The position numbers were made by a program, and so were the translations under genes. A DNA stretch of 64,000 nucleotides, from contig CAZYXU010000003.1 of NCBI GenBank assembly GCA_964650945.1, forward strand, positions 1 through 64,000, in the 5' to 3' direction. The stretch comes from JAXGPF01 sp964650945 (GTDB lineage Bacteria > Verrucomicrobiota > Kiritimatiellia > JAAZAB01). The notes beneath the pieces were generated by a model, which made no database searches, had not been told where the DNA came from, and saw nothing but the letters and a program-made list of their open reading frames with translations. The first letter of the stretch is position 1. Every line of letters starts with the position of its first letter. Below, piece after piece: positions 25,797 through 35,162 of this stretch.

Positions 25797-26366
25797 TTAA
25801 TCGTCAAGTTTTAAGGTGCTCCTTAATTTTACCAGCGCGTACTGCATGCGCGCCAGGGCGGTGTTGATGGATACCCCCTGGACGGCGGCGATTTCCTTAA
25901 AAGACAGCCCGCCGTCCAGACGCAATTGGAAAACCTCGCGCTGTTCCGCCGGCAGGGCGCGCGCGGCCTCTTCCAGGCGGGCGCGCAAATCACGGTCCGC
26001 CACGCGGAAGTCCGGTCCCGGCGCGGCGTCCGGCAGGATGTCCTGCAGCGTGCCGCCGGCTTCGTTCGGCCGGTCCAGGCTGGCGATGTCGCGCCAGGCC
26101 CGCCGGCGGTCAATCATCAGGTTGCGGGCGATCCGGAACAGCCACGCGGAGAAACATTGGTCATGATAGCGGTCGATGTTTTTCACGATCCGCAGCCAGG
26201 TTTCCTGGTAGATATCCTCGGCTTCCTGACGGCTGGCAGTCGCCTTGCAGATAAAGCCGAACAGCCGTTGCTGGTAACGCTCCACAAGTTCCTCCATCGC
26301 CTCCGGGGCGCCGCGGCGGTAGCGCTGAATCAGCTGAAAATCAGTTTGATGGCTGGGGCCGCTCAT
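25797..26366 (-). CDS. RNA polymerase sigma factor, ECF subfamily
   Basis: A 189-residue extracytoplasmic-function sigma factor. Region 2 (about 25-95) includes RQEAEDIYQETWLRI and FSAWLFRIARNLMIDRRR. Region 4 (about 130-185) includes LPAEQREVFQLRLDGGLSFKEIA and a helix-turn-helix VSINTALARMQYALVKLR. A GGAAC motif lies about 30 nt upstream of the start, which could be an ECF-type -35 for autoregulation. It is co-oriented with the anti-sigma gene, an established sigma/anti-sigma pair layout. Confidence 0.93.
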   Translation of the reverse strand: MSGPSHQTDFQLIQRYRRGAPEAMEELVERYQQRLFGFICKATASRQEAEDIYQETWLRIVKNIDRYHDQCFSAWLFRIARNLMIDRRRAWRDIASLDRPNEAGGTLQDILPDAAPGPDFRVADRDLRARLEEAARALPAEQREVFQLRLDGGLSFKEIAAVQGVSINTALARMQYALVKLRSTLKLDD

Positions 26367-26448
26367 GCCTTGTCACGCTCCCTAAGAGGTAAACGTTCCA
26401 TCTGGAGTTTTATTGTTTGCGGCGGCGCCGCGCTCCGGCGCGCCGGCC

Positions 26449-27150
26449 TTATCCGCCGGCCAGGTTCCGCGCGGCTTGCCAGGCCCCCCCGGCGGCCTGC
26501 CGGATGGCGGTCCAGACGGTCTGGGCGTCCAGGGCCAGTTGCCTGGTCCAGACGGGCAGGGGCGCGCCTGAAAGCAGCGCGGTCAACAGCAACAATCCGA
26601 GGAGATTGCCGCAAAAAATCAAGCTGTAGGGGAAAATCCACCCGTAACCGCGCAGGTCGCTCTGGCGGCGGAAAAGCGCGTGCAACGTGAAGGTGTAATG
26701 GAAGCCCAGGCTGGCGCCGATCGCGCCCAGCCAGATCCAGCGCCCGGCGTCCGGGCCCCGGAACCAGGAGTAAATCCAGTAGGCCAGCAAAATCAGGACG
26801 GTGTAGAACGGGAAAAAATACGGCGCCAGGGCCACCAGGAAATTATGTTCGGAAAGTTTGACATAGCCGCCGGCGCGGGAAACGCGCAGGCCGCACAGCC
26901 GGGCGCCCATGGCCGCGCCCCACAAGGCATGCGTCATTTCATGGGCCAGGACGTAAATCCGCGCCGGCGCCGGGAGCAGCAGCGCCACTACCAGCCAGAG
27001 GCTGAATCCGCCGGCCAGCGCCAGGATGGCGCACGGGCCGCTGCCATCCGGCACGGACCACCAGTTCCCCAGCAGGATGCACCAGGCGCGGGCGATGACC
27101 GCCGCCGCCGGCAGCAGCCAGACTCCCAGCAATGAATATAACCAGCGCAT
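26449..27150 (-). CDS. M50-like integral membrane metallopeptidase
   Basis: A 233-residue protein with five to six hydrophobic segments. The zinc motif H70-E-M-T-H74 lies at the end of one segment, as in site-2-type peptidases. A GYVKLSEHNFLVALAPYFFPFYTVL stretch follows. This matches M50-like small peptidases (DUF3267-type) rather than classical RseP, and no PDZ is seen. ATG 27150 is preferred over 27201, because the longer form only reads through the end of the gamma-subunit gene. It lies 82 nt upstream of the ECF sigma factor gene. Confidence 0.65.
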   Translation of the reverse strand: MRWLYSLLGVWLLPAAAVIARAWCILLGNWWSVPDGSGPCAILALAGGFSLWLVVALLLPAPARIYVLAHEMTHALWGAAMGARLCGLRVSRAGGYVKLSEHNFLVALAPYFFPFYTVLILLAYWIYSWFRGPDAGRWIWLGAIGASLGFHYTFTLHALFRRQSDLRGYGWIFPYSLIFCGNLLGLLLLTALLSGAPLPVWTRQLALDAQTVWTAIRQAAGGAWQAARNLAGG

Positions 27151-27169
27151 GGATTTTGGGCCGCGGGCT

Positions 27170-27712
27170 TTAACCGCCTTCTGCGTAATCCAGCCCCGCA
27201 TGCAAGGCGCGCAGGTTCACCGCCAGCAAGTCCGCCTGGCCGGCGCCGGCAAAGTTTTTGCGGATGGCTTGCTCCAGATCCGCGGTTTTAAACAAAGGCT
27301 TGTGCCGCAGGAACGCCCCCAGCATCACCAGGTTGGCGGCGCGCGGGTTGCCGGCCTTGTCGGCCAGGGCGCTGGCAGGGATGGCGATCAGCGTCTGGCC
27401 CGGCCGGGCGGCGACATGACAGAGCGAGCTGTTGATCAGCGCCAGGCCGCTGGGAGCCAGCCGGTTCAGGACTTCCGTTGCCCCGTGTTGATTCATCAGG
27501 ATCAGAATGTCGGCGCGCTCGGCGCAAGGCGAGGCGATTTCACGGGCCGACAGGATGACCTCGCAATGCGAGGCGCCGCCGCGGACTTCGGCGCCGTAGG
27601 CCGGGAAAAACGTCACGTGCGGCACCTGGCCGGCGGCCACGCGGGCGATTAATTTGCCCAGCAGGATGATGCCCTGCCCGCCGGCGCCGGCAATGATGAT
27701 GCGCTCAAGCAT
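27170..27712 (-). CDS. 2-oxoacid:ferredoxin oxidoreductase, gamma subunit
   Basis: A 180-residue gamma subunit. The GAGGQGIILLGKL motif is near 9-21, with YGAEVRGGASHCEVILS typical of the family. Together with the delta, alpha and beta genes it forms a complete 4-subunit KFOR/VOR. It overlaps the beta gene by 8 nt. A GGAGGG precedes the ATG. It is the last of the four genes; the M50-like gene follows. Confidence 0.92.
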   Translation of the reverse strand: MLERIIIAGAGGQGIILLGKLIARVAAGQVPHVTFFPAYGAEVRGGASHCEVILSAREIASPCAERADILILMNQHGATEVLNRLAPSGLALINSSLCHVAARPGQTLIAIPASALADKAGNPRAANLVMLGAFLRHKPLFKTADLEQAIRKNFAGAGQADLLAVNLRALHAGLDYAEGG

Positions 27713-28472
27713 TTTGCACGACTCCCTCCTGGCGGAACACGCGCGCGGGAAAGGCGGCGCGCATTTTGTCGCGGACGAAACGCAGCGAATCGGCGGCGGA
27801 CCGCCGGAAATAAGTCGGGCAGGGCGAGAGGATTTCGACGAAACTGTAGCCCTTGCCCTGGATTTGGGCGGTGAAGGCGGTGGTGAGGGCTTTTTGCATC
27901 TGCATCACCCCGCGCACGCCGTCCAGCGCCACGCGCTCGATGTAATAGGGGGCTTCCAGGGTATTCAGCAGTTCGCACATGCGCAGGTGATGGCCCATGG
28001 TGGCCGGATCGCGGCCGACGGGACAGGTGGCGGTCGTCTGGCCGGGCAGGGTGGTGGGGGCCATCTGCCCGCCGGTCATGCCATAGACGGTGTTGTTGAC
28101 GAAGATGACGGTGATGTTTTCGCCGCGGTTGGCGGCATGCACGGTTTCCGTCAGCCCGATGGCGGCCAGGTCGCCGTCGCCCTGGTAGGAAAACACGATG
28201 CGGTCGGGCAGGGCGCGCTTGATGCCGGTGGCGACGGCGGCGGCGCGGCCGTGCGCCGCTTCGGAGATGTCGCAACGCAGGTAAAAATAGGCGAAGACGG
28301 CGCACCCCACCGGCGCAACGCCGACCGTGCGTTCGCGGATGCCCAGGTTGTCCAGCACCTGCGCCAGGCATTTGTGCGCGAAACTATGGCCGCAGCCGGC
28401 GCAATAATGCATCGGTTTGGCCGTCAGCGCGCCGGGCCGTCCGTAGAGGATTTTTTTTGAATTTTTATGCAT
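27705..28472 (-). CDS. 2-oxoacid:ferredoxin oxidoreductase, beta subunit (TPP-binding)
   Basis: A 255-residue thiamine-diphosphate subunit. CAGCGH is near the N-terminus, the TPP motif GDGDLAAIG ends with NNTVYGMTGG, and PVGC is at the substrate pocket. Cysteines in CAGC and downstream may ligate a cluster. The start at 28472 follows the alpha stop by 10 nt. The sequence TGGQMAPTTLPGQ is typical of the 2-oxoglutarate/2-oxoisovalerate branch, not the pyruvate branch. The exact keto acid is undecided. Confidence 0.92.
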   Translation of the reverse strand: MHKNSKKILYGRPGALTAKPMHYCAGCGHSFAHKCLAQVLDNLGIRERTVGVAPVGCAVFAYFYLRCDISEAAHGRAAAVATGIKRALPDRIVFSYQGDGDLAAIGLTETVHAANRGENITVIFVNNTVYGMTGGQMAPTTLPGQTTATCPVGRDPATMGHHLRMCELLNTLEAPYYIERVALDGVRGVMQMQKALTTAFTAQIQGKGYSFVEILSPCPTYFRRSAADSLRFVRDKMRAAFPARVFRQEGVVQNA

Positions 28473-28482
28473 GCTTACCGCT

Positions 28483-29580
<1,098 letters not shown>

Positions 29581-29976
29581 TTTGTTCGATTTCTATGGCC
29601 GCATCCGGACAGATAATGGCGCATTGCCGGCAGCCGATGCAGGTCCCGCCATGGATGAATTGCGCCACCGGCTGCCCCTGTTGGTTGTAGGCGTGGGCCA
29701 GGCTCAGCGACTTGCGGGGGCAAACCTCGATGCATAATCCGCAACCCTTGCAATAAATTTTGCTGATGGTGACTTTAAAGGCCATGCCGGCAACCGTAAA
29801 TTCAAAAGACCCGATTGACTTTATCTAAAACATCCGGATAATCATGGCATTGCCGCGGTAAATTGTCCAGAAATTTCGGCGCGGAGTTTGGTCTTGTGTT
29901 TTTTTGCGGAAATCAATACGATTTCCCGACGCACGCTACTTGGCGTGTTCACCCGACTAAGCATGGAGGAAAAGTC

Positions 29977-31053
29977 ATGGCGCGTATTTTTAATTTTAAC
30001 GCCGGTCCCGCCACCCTGCCCCTGGAAGTCCTGGAAGAGGCCCAACGCGATTTGCTGGATTTTCAGGGCACCGGCATGTCGCTGATCGAGAGCAGTCACC
30101 GCGGCAAGGCTTACGATGCCGTCCATGCCGAGGCCGTCGCCAATTACCGCCAACTGTTGCATTGCCCCGAAGATTATGCCGTGCTGTTCCTCCCCGGCGG
30201 CGCCAGCATGCAGTTTGCCATGCTGCCGCTGAACCTCCTGCCGGCCGGCCAGACCGCCGATTACATTAATTCGGGCGCCTGGGCGTCGAAAGCGATCAAG
30301 GAAGCCAAGCTGGTCGGGAAGGTCAACATCGCCGCCGACACCGGCAAGGCCCAGCCCGCGCGCCTGCCGGCGGCGGGCGAATTGCAACTGACGCCGGGCG
30401 CCGCCTATGTGCATCTGACGTCCAACGAAACCATTGCCGGCACGCAATGGAAAACCTTTCCGCAAACCGCCGCGCCGTTGGTGGCGGACATGTCGTCCGA
30501 CATCCTTTCCCGGCCGTTCGACATCCGGCAATTCGGCATGATTTACGCCGGCGCCCAGAAAAACATCGGCCCGTCCGGCATCGCCCTGGTGGCGCTGCGC
30601 AAGGATCTGGCGGCGCGCGCGCCGGCCAACCTCCCGGTGATGCTGCGCTATCAGACCCATATCGAGGAAAATTCGCTTTACAACACCCCGCCCACCTTCA
30701 GCATCTACCTGATGATGCTGGTGTCGCGCTGGCTGCTGAAAAACGGCCCGGAGACGGTTTACCGCCGCAATCGCGAAAAGGCGGATAAGATTTATGCCGC
30801 CATCGACGCCACGGAGTTTTACCGCGGGACGGCCGTCCGGGAGTTTCGCTCGGACATGAACATTACCTTCCGTTTGCCCAGCGAGCCGCTGGAGGAGCAG
30901 TTCGTCAAGGAAGCCTCCCGGCAGGGCATGTCCGGACTGAAGGGACATCGGTCGGTAGGCGGCGTCCGGGCTTCGGTTTACAATGCCCTGCCCATGGAAG
31001 GCGCCCAGGCGCTGGCGGACTTCATGCGCGAATTTGCGCGCAAAAACGGGTAA
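29977..31053 (+). CDS. serC: Phosphoserine aminotransferase
   Basis: A 358-residue PLP enzyme of serine biosynthesis. The start MARIFNFNAGPATLP and SSHRGKAYDAVHAEA are diagnostic. The PLP lysine is in YAGAQKNIGPSG, with HLTSNETIAGTQW and HRSVGGVRASVYNA later. GGAGG lies upstream of ATG 29977; a longer in-frame extension is not supported. It is divergent from the oxidoreductase operon across a 191-bp gap in which I see no confident promoter. Confidence 0.96.
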   Translation: MARIFNFNAGPATLPLEVLEEAQRDLLDFQGTGMSLIESSHRGKAYDAVHAEAVANYRQLLHCPEDYAVLFLPGGASMQFAMLPLNLLPAGQTADYINSGAWASKAIKEAKLVGKVNIAADTGKAQPARLPAAGELQLTPGAAYVHLTSNETIAGTQWKTFPQTAAPLVADMSSDILSRPFDIRQFGMIYAGAQKNIGPSGIALVALRKDLAARAPANLPVMLRYQTHIEENSLYNTPPTFSIYLMMLVSRWLLKNGPETVYRRNREKADKIYAAIDATEFYRGTAVREFRSDMNITFRLPSEPLEEQFVKEASRQGMSGLKGHRSVGGVRASVYNALPMEGAQALADFMREFARKNG

Positions 31054-31089
31054 ACACCGGAACCAATTTCAAAACTCGCGTTTTAAAGG

Positions 31090-31120
31090 AATTCAGAATT
31101 CAGGCGTCAGAATTCAGAAT
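31090..31120. repeat. AATTCAGAATTCAG-type heptamer repeat
   Basis: GAATTCAGAATTCAG, GCGTCAG and AATTCAGAAT units, the reverse complement of the TTCTGAA heptamers at 13678. It is in the 83-bp gap before the lectin-like lipoprotein and ends 16 nt before its start codon. Confidence 0.75.
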
Positions 31121-31136
31121 AAAACGGAGCGATATA

Positions 31137-31751
31137 ATGCGCAGCGTGCCATATTCACATCTCGCGGGCATAGCGCTGCTGGCTGGCGCGGCGGCTTTCC
31201 TGGCCGGCTGCGCCACCACCAAGGCCGTGCGCGAAACGCGGCCGGTGGAATACGTGGTGATGGTCCGCGCCGACCTTCCCTGGCAGAACAGCGGCATTAC
31301 GGTGCGCGAGGGCGAGGTGCTGCATTGCCTGGCGGAGGGCAAGTGGAGCGATGATTTTGGCGTTTACGGCCCGGCGGGCGATCCGGAACACCCGCGCGAT
31401 AATTTCGGCGTGAATGCCCCGGGGAACGGTTTGCTGTTGCGCCTCAGCGGGCAGACCAACCGGGTCTATTTTATCGGCGCCCAGGCCGATATAGTGGCCG
31501 AGCGCTCCGGGCATGTTTACCTGCGGGGCAATGCCGCCCTCGCGCCGGGCGCCCGGGGACAGCTCAAGGTCACCCTCATGCCCGCCCCGGATGCCGACGG
31601 CGACGGCCTGTCGGATTACGAGGAAATCCAGCTCTGGCGCACCGATCCGCGCCGGCGCGATAGCAACGGCGCCGGGTTCGGCGACGCCGCCATCGTCAGC
31701 GACCGGCGCAGCCGCCCCGGCGGCGGCGTCTTGAAGCCCGCGGTCAATTGA
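31137..31751 (+). CDS. Lipoprotein with LecA-like and calcium-repeat segments
   Basis: A 204-residue lipoprotein. The signal peptide ends in LAGC (Cys25). The mature domain has PWQNSGITVREGEVLHC and WSDDFGVYGPAGD, which resemble the carbohydrate-binding LecA/PA-IL fold. A C-terminal TSP3/EF-type segment, DADGDGLSDYEEI...TDPRRRDSNGAGFGD, should bind calcium. GGAG lies upstream of ATG 31137. Sugar binding at the cell surface is a reasonable inference; the family assignment is by eye only. Confidence 0.65.
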   Translation: MRSVPYSHLAGIALLAGAAAFLAGCATTKAVRETRPVEYVVMVRADLPWQNSGITVREGEVLHCLAEGKWSDDFGVYGPAGDPEHPRDNFGVNAPGNGLLLRLSGQTNRVYFIGAQADIVAERSGHVYLRGNAALAPGARGQLKVTLMPAPDADGDGLSDYEEIQLWRTDPRRRDSNGAGFGDAAIVSDRRSRPGGGVLKPAVN

Positions 31752-31804
31752 TTGCGTCCCGCGGCTGCCGCCGCCCTGTAAAACCAGCCGGCCTTTGATT
31801 TAAT

Positions 31805-31834
31805 TTGCAATTGCCGGGCGTGCCGTGCTAACAT
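31805..31834 (+). promoter_or_regulatory. Possible promoter of the leuB-like gene
   Basis: TTGCAA at 31805-31810 and TAACAT at 31829-31834 with an 18-bp spacer. A leader of about 28 nt would precede the ATG at 31869. The match is imperfect. Confidence 0.4.
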
Positions 31835-31868
31835 GTCCACTCTTTTACACGCAACTGTTGGAGGGGAA

Positions 31869-32936
31869 ATGAAGAAAACCTATAAAATCGCGGTATTGCC
31901 CGGCGATGGCACCGGCACGGAAGTGGTCAACGAAGGCGTCAAGGTCTTGAAAGCCGCTGCCGCCCGCTTCAATTTCGGACTGGATTTGCATGCTTACGAT
32001 CTGGGCGGCGCGCGTTACCTGGCTACCGGCGAGACCGTACCGGATTCCGTGCTGGCGGAATTGCGCAAGTATGACGCGATTTTCCTGGGAGCCATCGGCC
32101 ATCCGGACGTCAAACCCGGCATCCTGGAAAAGGGCATCCTGCTCCGCCTGCGTTTCGAACTCGATCAATACATCAACCTGCGCCCGGTAAAGTTGTATCC
32201 CGGCGTGGATTCCCCTTTGAAAAACAAGGGGCCGGCGGAAATCGATTACGTGGTCGTGCGCGAAAACACCGGCGGGTTGTACACCGGCGTGGGCGGCATC
32301 TCGATGAAGGGCACGCCCCAGGAAGTGGCGGTGCAAAACATGGTCTATTCCCGGTTCCAGGTGGACCGCTGCCTCAAGTATGCCTTTGAATACGCCCGGC
32401 GGCGCAACAAGCGCAAAACCCTCGCCCTGTGCGGCAAGACCAATGTTTTGACCTACGTGTTCGACCTGTGGGAACGGGCCTTCCATGAAATGGGAGCAAG
32501 CGATTTCAGCGATATCAAGCGCGAGTATTTCCACGTGGACGCCACCTGCATGTGGATGGTGAAGAATCCGGAGTGGTTCGATGTGATTGTCACCGAAAAC
32601 ATGTTCGGCGACATCATTACCGACTTGGGCGCCATCACCCAGGGCGGCATGGGCATTGCCGCCGGCGGCAACATCAATCCCGAGGGGGTGAGCATGTTCG
32701 AGCCCATCGGCGGGTCCGCGCCCAAATATACCGGCCAAAACGTCATCAACCCGCTGGCGGCGATTTGCGCCGGCGCCATGATGCTGGCCGAATTGGGCGA
32801 AATGGACGCGAGCCAGGCGATCGAAAAGTCGGTGATGCAGGTCACCGCCCATAAAATCAAAAACCTGGGCGCCGGTAAAATGGGGTATTCCACCACCCAG
32901 GTGGGCGACATGGTGGCACAGGGCGTGGCGGGTTAG
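31869..32936 (+). CDS. leuB: Isocitrate/isopropylmalate dehydrogenase family protein, probable LeuB
   Basis: A 355-residue beta-decarboxylating dehydrogenase. The opening IAVLPGDGTGTEV, RENTGGLYTGVGG, and the metal/substrate stretch ENMFGDIITDLGA are present. It ends in a MFEPIGGSAPKYTG coenzyme motif. GGAGGGG precedes ATG 31869. The family includes 3-isopropylmalate, isocitrate, homoisocitrate and tartrate dehydrogenases. LeuB is the most likely, but leuA, leuC and leuD are not in the window. It precedes asd by 12 nt. Confidence 0.85.
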   Translation: MKKTYKIAVLPGDGTGTEVVNEGVKVLKAAAARFNFGLDLHAYDLGGARYLATGETVPDSVLAELRKYDAIFLGAIGHPDVKPGILEKGILLRLRFELDQYINLRPVKLYPGVDSPLKNKGPAEIDYVVVRENTGGLYTGVGGISMKGTPQEVAVQNMVYSRFQVDRCLKYAFEYARRRNKRKTLALCGKTNVLTYVFDLWERAFHEMGASDFSDIKREYFHVDATCMWMVKNPEWFDVIVTENMFGDIITDLGAITQGGMGIAAGGNINPEGVSMFEPIGGSAPKYTGQNVINPLAAICAGAMMLAELGEMDASQAIEKSVMQVTAHKIKNLGAGKMGYSTTQVGDMVAQGVAG

Positions 32937-32948
32937 GATGGGTGCAAG

Positions 32949-33956
32949 ATGAAACAATATCGTGTAGGCGTGGTCGGTATCGGCGCGGTCGGGACGGAGA
33001 TGGTGCGGGTGCTGCGGCAGCGTAAATTTCCGGCCGCCGAAATCCGGATCATCGCGCGGACCGCGCGCACCGAGGTGATTGACGGCGAAAACTACTCCGT
33101 GGCGGCCGCCGCGCCCGACGCTTTCGACGGGTTGGATTTCGCTTTCTTTGCCGGGACGGAAGGCGCCAAGGGCGCCTCGCAGCAGTTTGGCTGGCCGGCG
33201 GTGGAAAAGGGCGTGGTGGTGATCGACAATGGCGACGATTACCGCATGGACTCCCGCGTGCCGCTGGTGATCCCGGAGATCAATGCCGCGGCCCTGGCCA
33301 AGCACCAGGGGTTGATCGCCAATCCGAATTGCAGCACCATCATTGCGTTGATGGCGGTGGCCCCGTTGTACCGCGCCGCCCGTGTCCGCCGCTTCATCGC
33401 CAGCACTTACCAGGCGGTTTCCGGCACCGGCCGGCAGGCGCTGGAGGAATTGGAGCAGCAAGCCCGGGATTATGCCGCCGGCCAGCCCTTGCGGCATGCG
33501 GTCTATCCGCACCAGATCGCCTTCAACCTGATTCCCAAGATCGGCGGGGTCAAGCCGGGCTGCGCCGGGCAGACCAGCGAAGAAGTCAAAATGCTCAACG
33601 AGAGCCGCAAAATCCTGGGCGACAAGAAATTGCGCGTCAGCGCCACCTGTGTGCGCGTGCCGGTGATGAACGGCCACTGCGAGGCCTTGAACCTGGAGTT
33701 TGACCGCCCGATGGAACCGGAGGAGGCGCGGGAAATCCTGTCCAAAGCGCCGGGCGTGGTCCTGGCGGATGATTTGGAGCGCGACGATTACCCCATGCCC
33801 ATCCGGGCGGCGGGCCAGGATAATGTCCTCGTCGGCCGCATCCGGCGCGACGACAGCGTGAAAAACGGGTTGGCCCTGTTTGTCTCCGGCGACAACATCC
33901 GCAAGGGCGCCGCGACCAATGCCGTGCAGATTGCCGAGCAACTGATCCAGCCGTGA
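32949..33956 (+). CDS. asd: Aspartate-semialdehyde dehydrogenase
   Basis: A 335-residue NADPH enzyme that reduces aspartyl phosphate to aspartate semialdehyde for Lys, Met and Thr. The Rossmann start GVVGIGAVGTEMVRVL, the catalytic NPNCST and the HQIAFNLIPKIGG block identify it. The HCEALNLEF stretch near the C-terminus fits. It is 12 nt downstream of the leuB-like gene, and the two are probably one operon. It is convergent with a small lipoprotein gene. Confidence 0.95.
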   Translation: MKQYRVGVVGIGAVGTEMVRVLRQRKFPAAEIRIIARTARTEVIDGENYSVAAAAPDAFDGLDFAFFAGTEGAKGASQQFGWPAVEKGVVVIDNGDDYRMDSRVPLVIPEINAAALAKHQGLIANPNCSTIIALMAVAPLYRAARVRRFIASTYQAVSGTGRQALEELEQQARDYAAGQPLRHAVYPHQIAFNLIPKIGGVKPGCAGQTSEEVKMLNESRKILGDKKLRVSATCVRVPVMNGHCEALNLEFDRPMEPEEAREILSKAPGVVLADDLERDDYPMPIRAAGQDNVLVGRIRRDDSVKNGLALFVSGDNIRKGAATNAVQIAEQLIQP

Positions 33957-33960
33957 CGGG

Positions 33961-34128
33961 TTATTCGGTGAAAATGGGCAACGCCGGGGCGCCTTCCCAG
34001 TTCTGCGGGGTGTTCCACGGCATGGAATTGTCCGAGGTGTCGGTGGTGGCGCAGCCGCCCAGCAATCCCGCCGCCAGCAGCAACAAGATGGCGCATACCA
34101 GGCGGGCGTTGTCTTGCAGGACTTGCAT
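33961..34128 (-). CDS. 55-residue lipoprotein with WNTPQNWEG tail
   Basis: A short gene read directly from the minus strand: start ATG 34128, stop TAA 33961. Residues 1-26 are a lipoprotein signal ending in LLGGC (Cys26). The remaining 29 residues end in a Trp/Pro-rich MPWNTPQNWEGAPALP tail. It begins 2 nt after the stop of the coiled-coil gene, so translation is probably coupled. I recognise the style of short envelope lipoproteins in PVC-group genomes, but have no named family for it. Confidence 0.7.
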   Translation of the reverse strand: MQVLQDNARLVCAILLLLAAGLLGGCATTDTSDNSMPWNTPQNWEGAPALPIFTE

Positions 34129-34130
34129 GT

Positions 34131-35009
34131 TTATAACATGATGTTGTCGCCCTCGCGCGGCGCGAGTTTCTGCCAGTCAACCAGGATTTCGGCGATGGCC
34201 ATGTTTTCCACCACGCTTTCCACGCGCACCTTGCCCACCAGTTGATCGGCCCGGTGAACCAGGAATTCCAGCTTGGGGGCGATGGGCGTCATGTTATCCT
34301 TGTCGAATCCCAGCACCACGAAATTCCATTCGGGATTGGCGAAGAGCACCACCCCCAACTGGCCCTGGGACAACTGGGCCTTGCTGGCCTCGGGGTTGGC
34401 GCGCGCTTCCAGGTCGGTCACCTTCTGTTGCAGCCCGGCGATTTGATCCTGGAGACTGCGCTTCTGGATTTCCAGGTCGTCAATCGCCACTTTCAGCGTG
34501 TCCACGCGTCCGTTCAACTCTTTTTCGGAGCGCTCCATGGCGCGGATCGTGTTGTCGCGCTCGGCCACGGAGGCTTGCAGCCCGGTAATGCTTTCATCGC
34601 GCTCCTGAATGGTGGTGCGCGCGCCGGCCAGGTCGCTTTTCGTGGCGCGCAGGTCTTCCGTGGTCTGCGCCAGCGTATCCTTGGTCTCCCCCAGGACGCG
34701 GCGGGTATCGTTCAGGCGCGCCAACTGGTTCTGGGCGGCGACCGTGAGCTGGCTGAGCGGGGCGTCCATGGGGGCGGGGCCGCCGGCGGGATTTTTAAAG
34801 GCTTTGAGCTGGTCCTCGGCGATCACGACAAATGCCGGATTGTCATCGCTTTGCTCAACGGTGGCGGCAATCTGCCGCACGGCGGTTTCCAGTTTCTGGG
34901 TGCGGCCCTTCAGCTCCTCGCGCTGCGGAAACAGGCGGATGCCGAACCATAACGCGGCCGCGCTGGCCAGCAACAACAAGATCAATACGAGTTTTAAAAA
35001 GGTTTGCAT
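34131..35009 (-). CDS. Membrane-anchored coiled-coil protein
   Basis: A 292-residue protein. A single N-terminal membrane helix (about 3-24) leads into an extracytoplasmic region. Residues 85-215 are a long coiled coil rich in Glu, Arg and Leu (VAERDNTIRAMERSEKELNG). The C-terminal 70 residues form a folded end with VVLFANPEWNFVVLGFD. ATG 35009 has GGAGG upstream. It may span the periplasm or bind peptidoglycan; no family is recognised. The next gene downstream encodes the small lipoprotein, a likely partner. Confidence 0.65.
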   Translation of the reverse strand: MQTFLKLVLILLLLASAAALWFGIRLFPQREELKGRTQKLETAVRQIAATVEQSDDNPAFVVIAEDQLKAFKNPAGGPAPMDAPLSQLTVAAQNQLARLNDTRRVLGETKDTLAQTTEDLRATKSDLAGARTTIQERDESITGLQASVAERDNTIRAMERSEKELNGRVDTLKVAIDDLEIQKRSLQDQIAGLQQKVTDLEARANPEASKAQLSQGQLGVVLFANPEWNFVVLGFDKDNMTPIAPKLEFLVHRADQLVGKVRVESVVENMAIAEILVDWQKLAPREGDNIML

Positions 35010-35162
35010 AAATTCCACGCCTCCGTCCCGGTCCATGGACCCCCATCCAACTGGCATTCACATTGTATCAACTTGCGGCCGGGATACAACGATTATTTTA
35101 CGCACAGGAAAAATTTGTCCGGCGGCTGGCGCTCGCCTCCCGGGGCCGCGCAAAACCGCCCG

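Noticed and set aside
31845..33941. 698-codon minus-strand open frame over leuB and asd
   Set aside because: Both plus-strand genes are clear by family motifs. The antisense frame is a by-product of codon bias.
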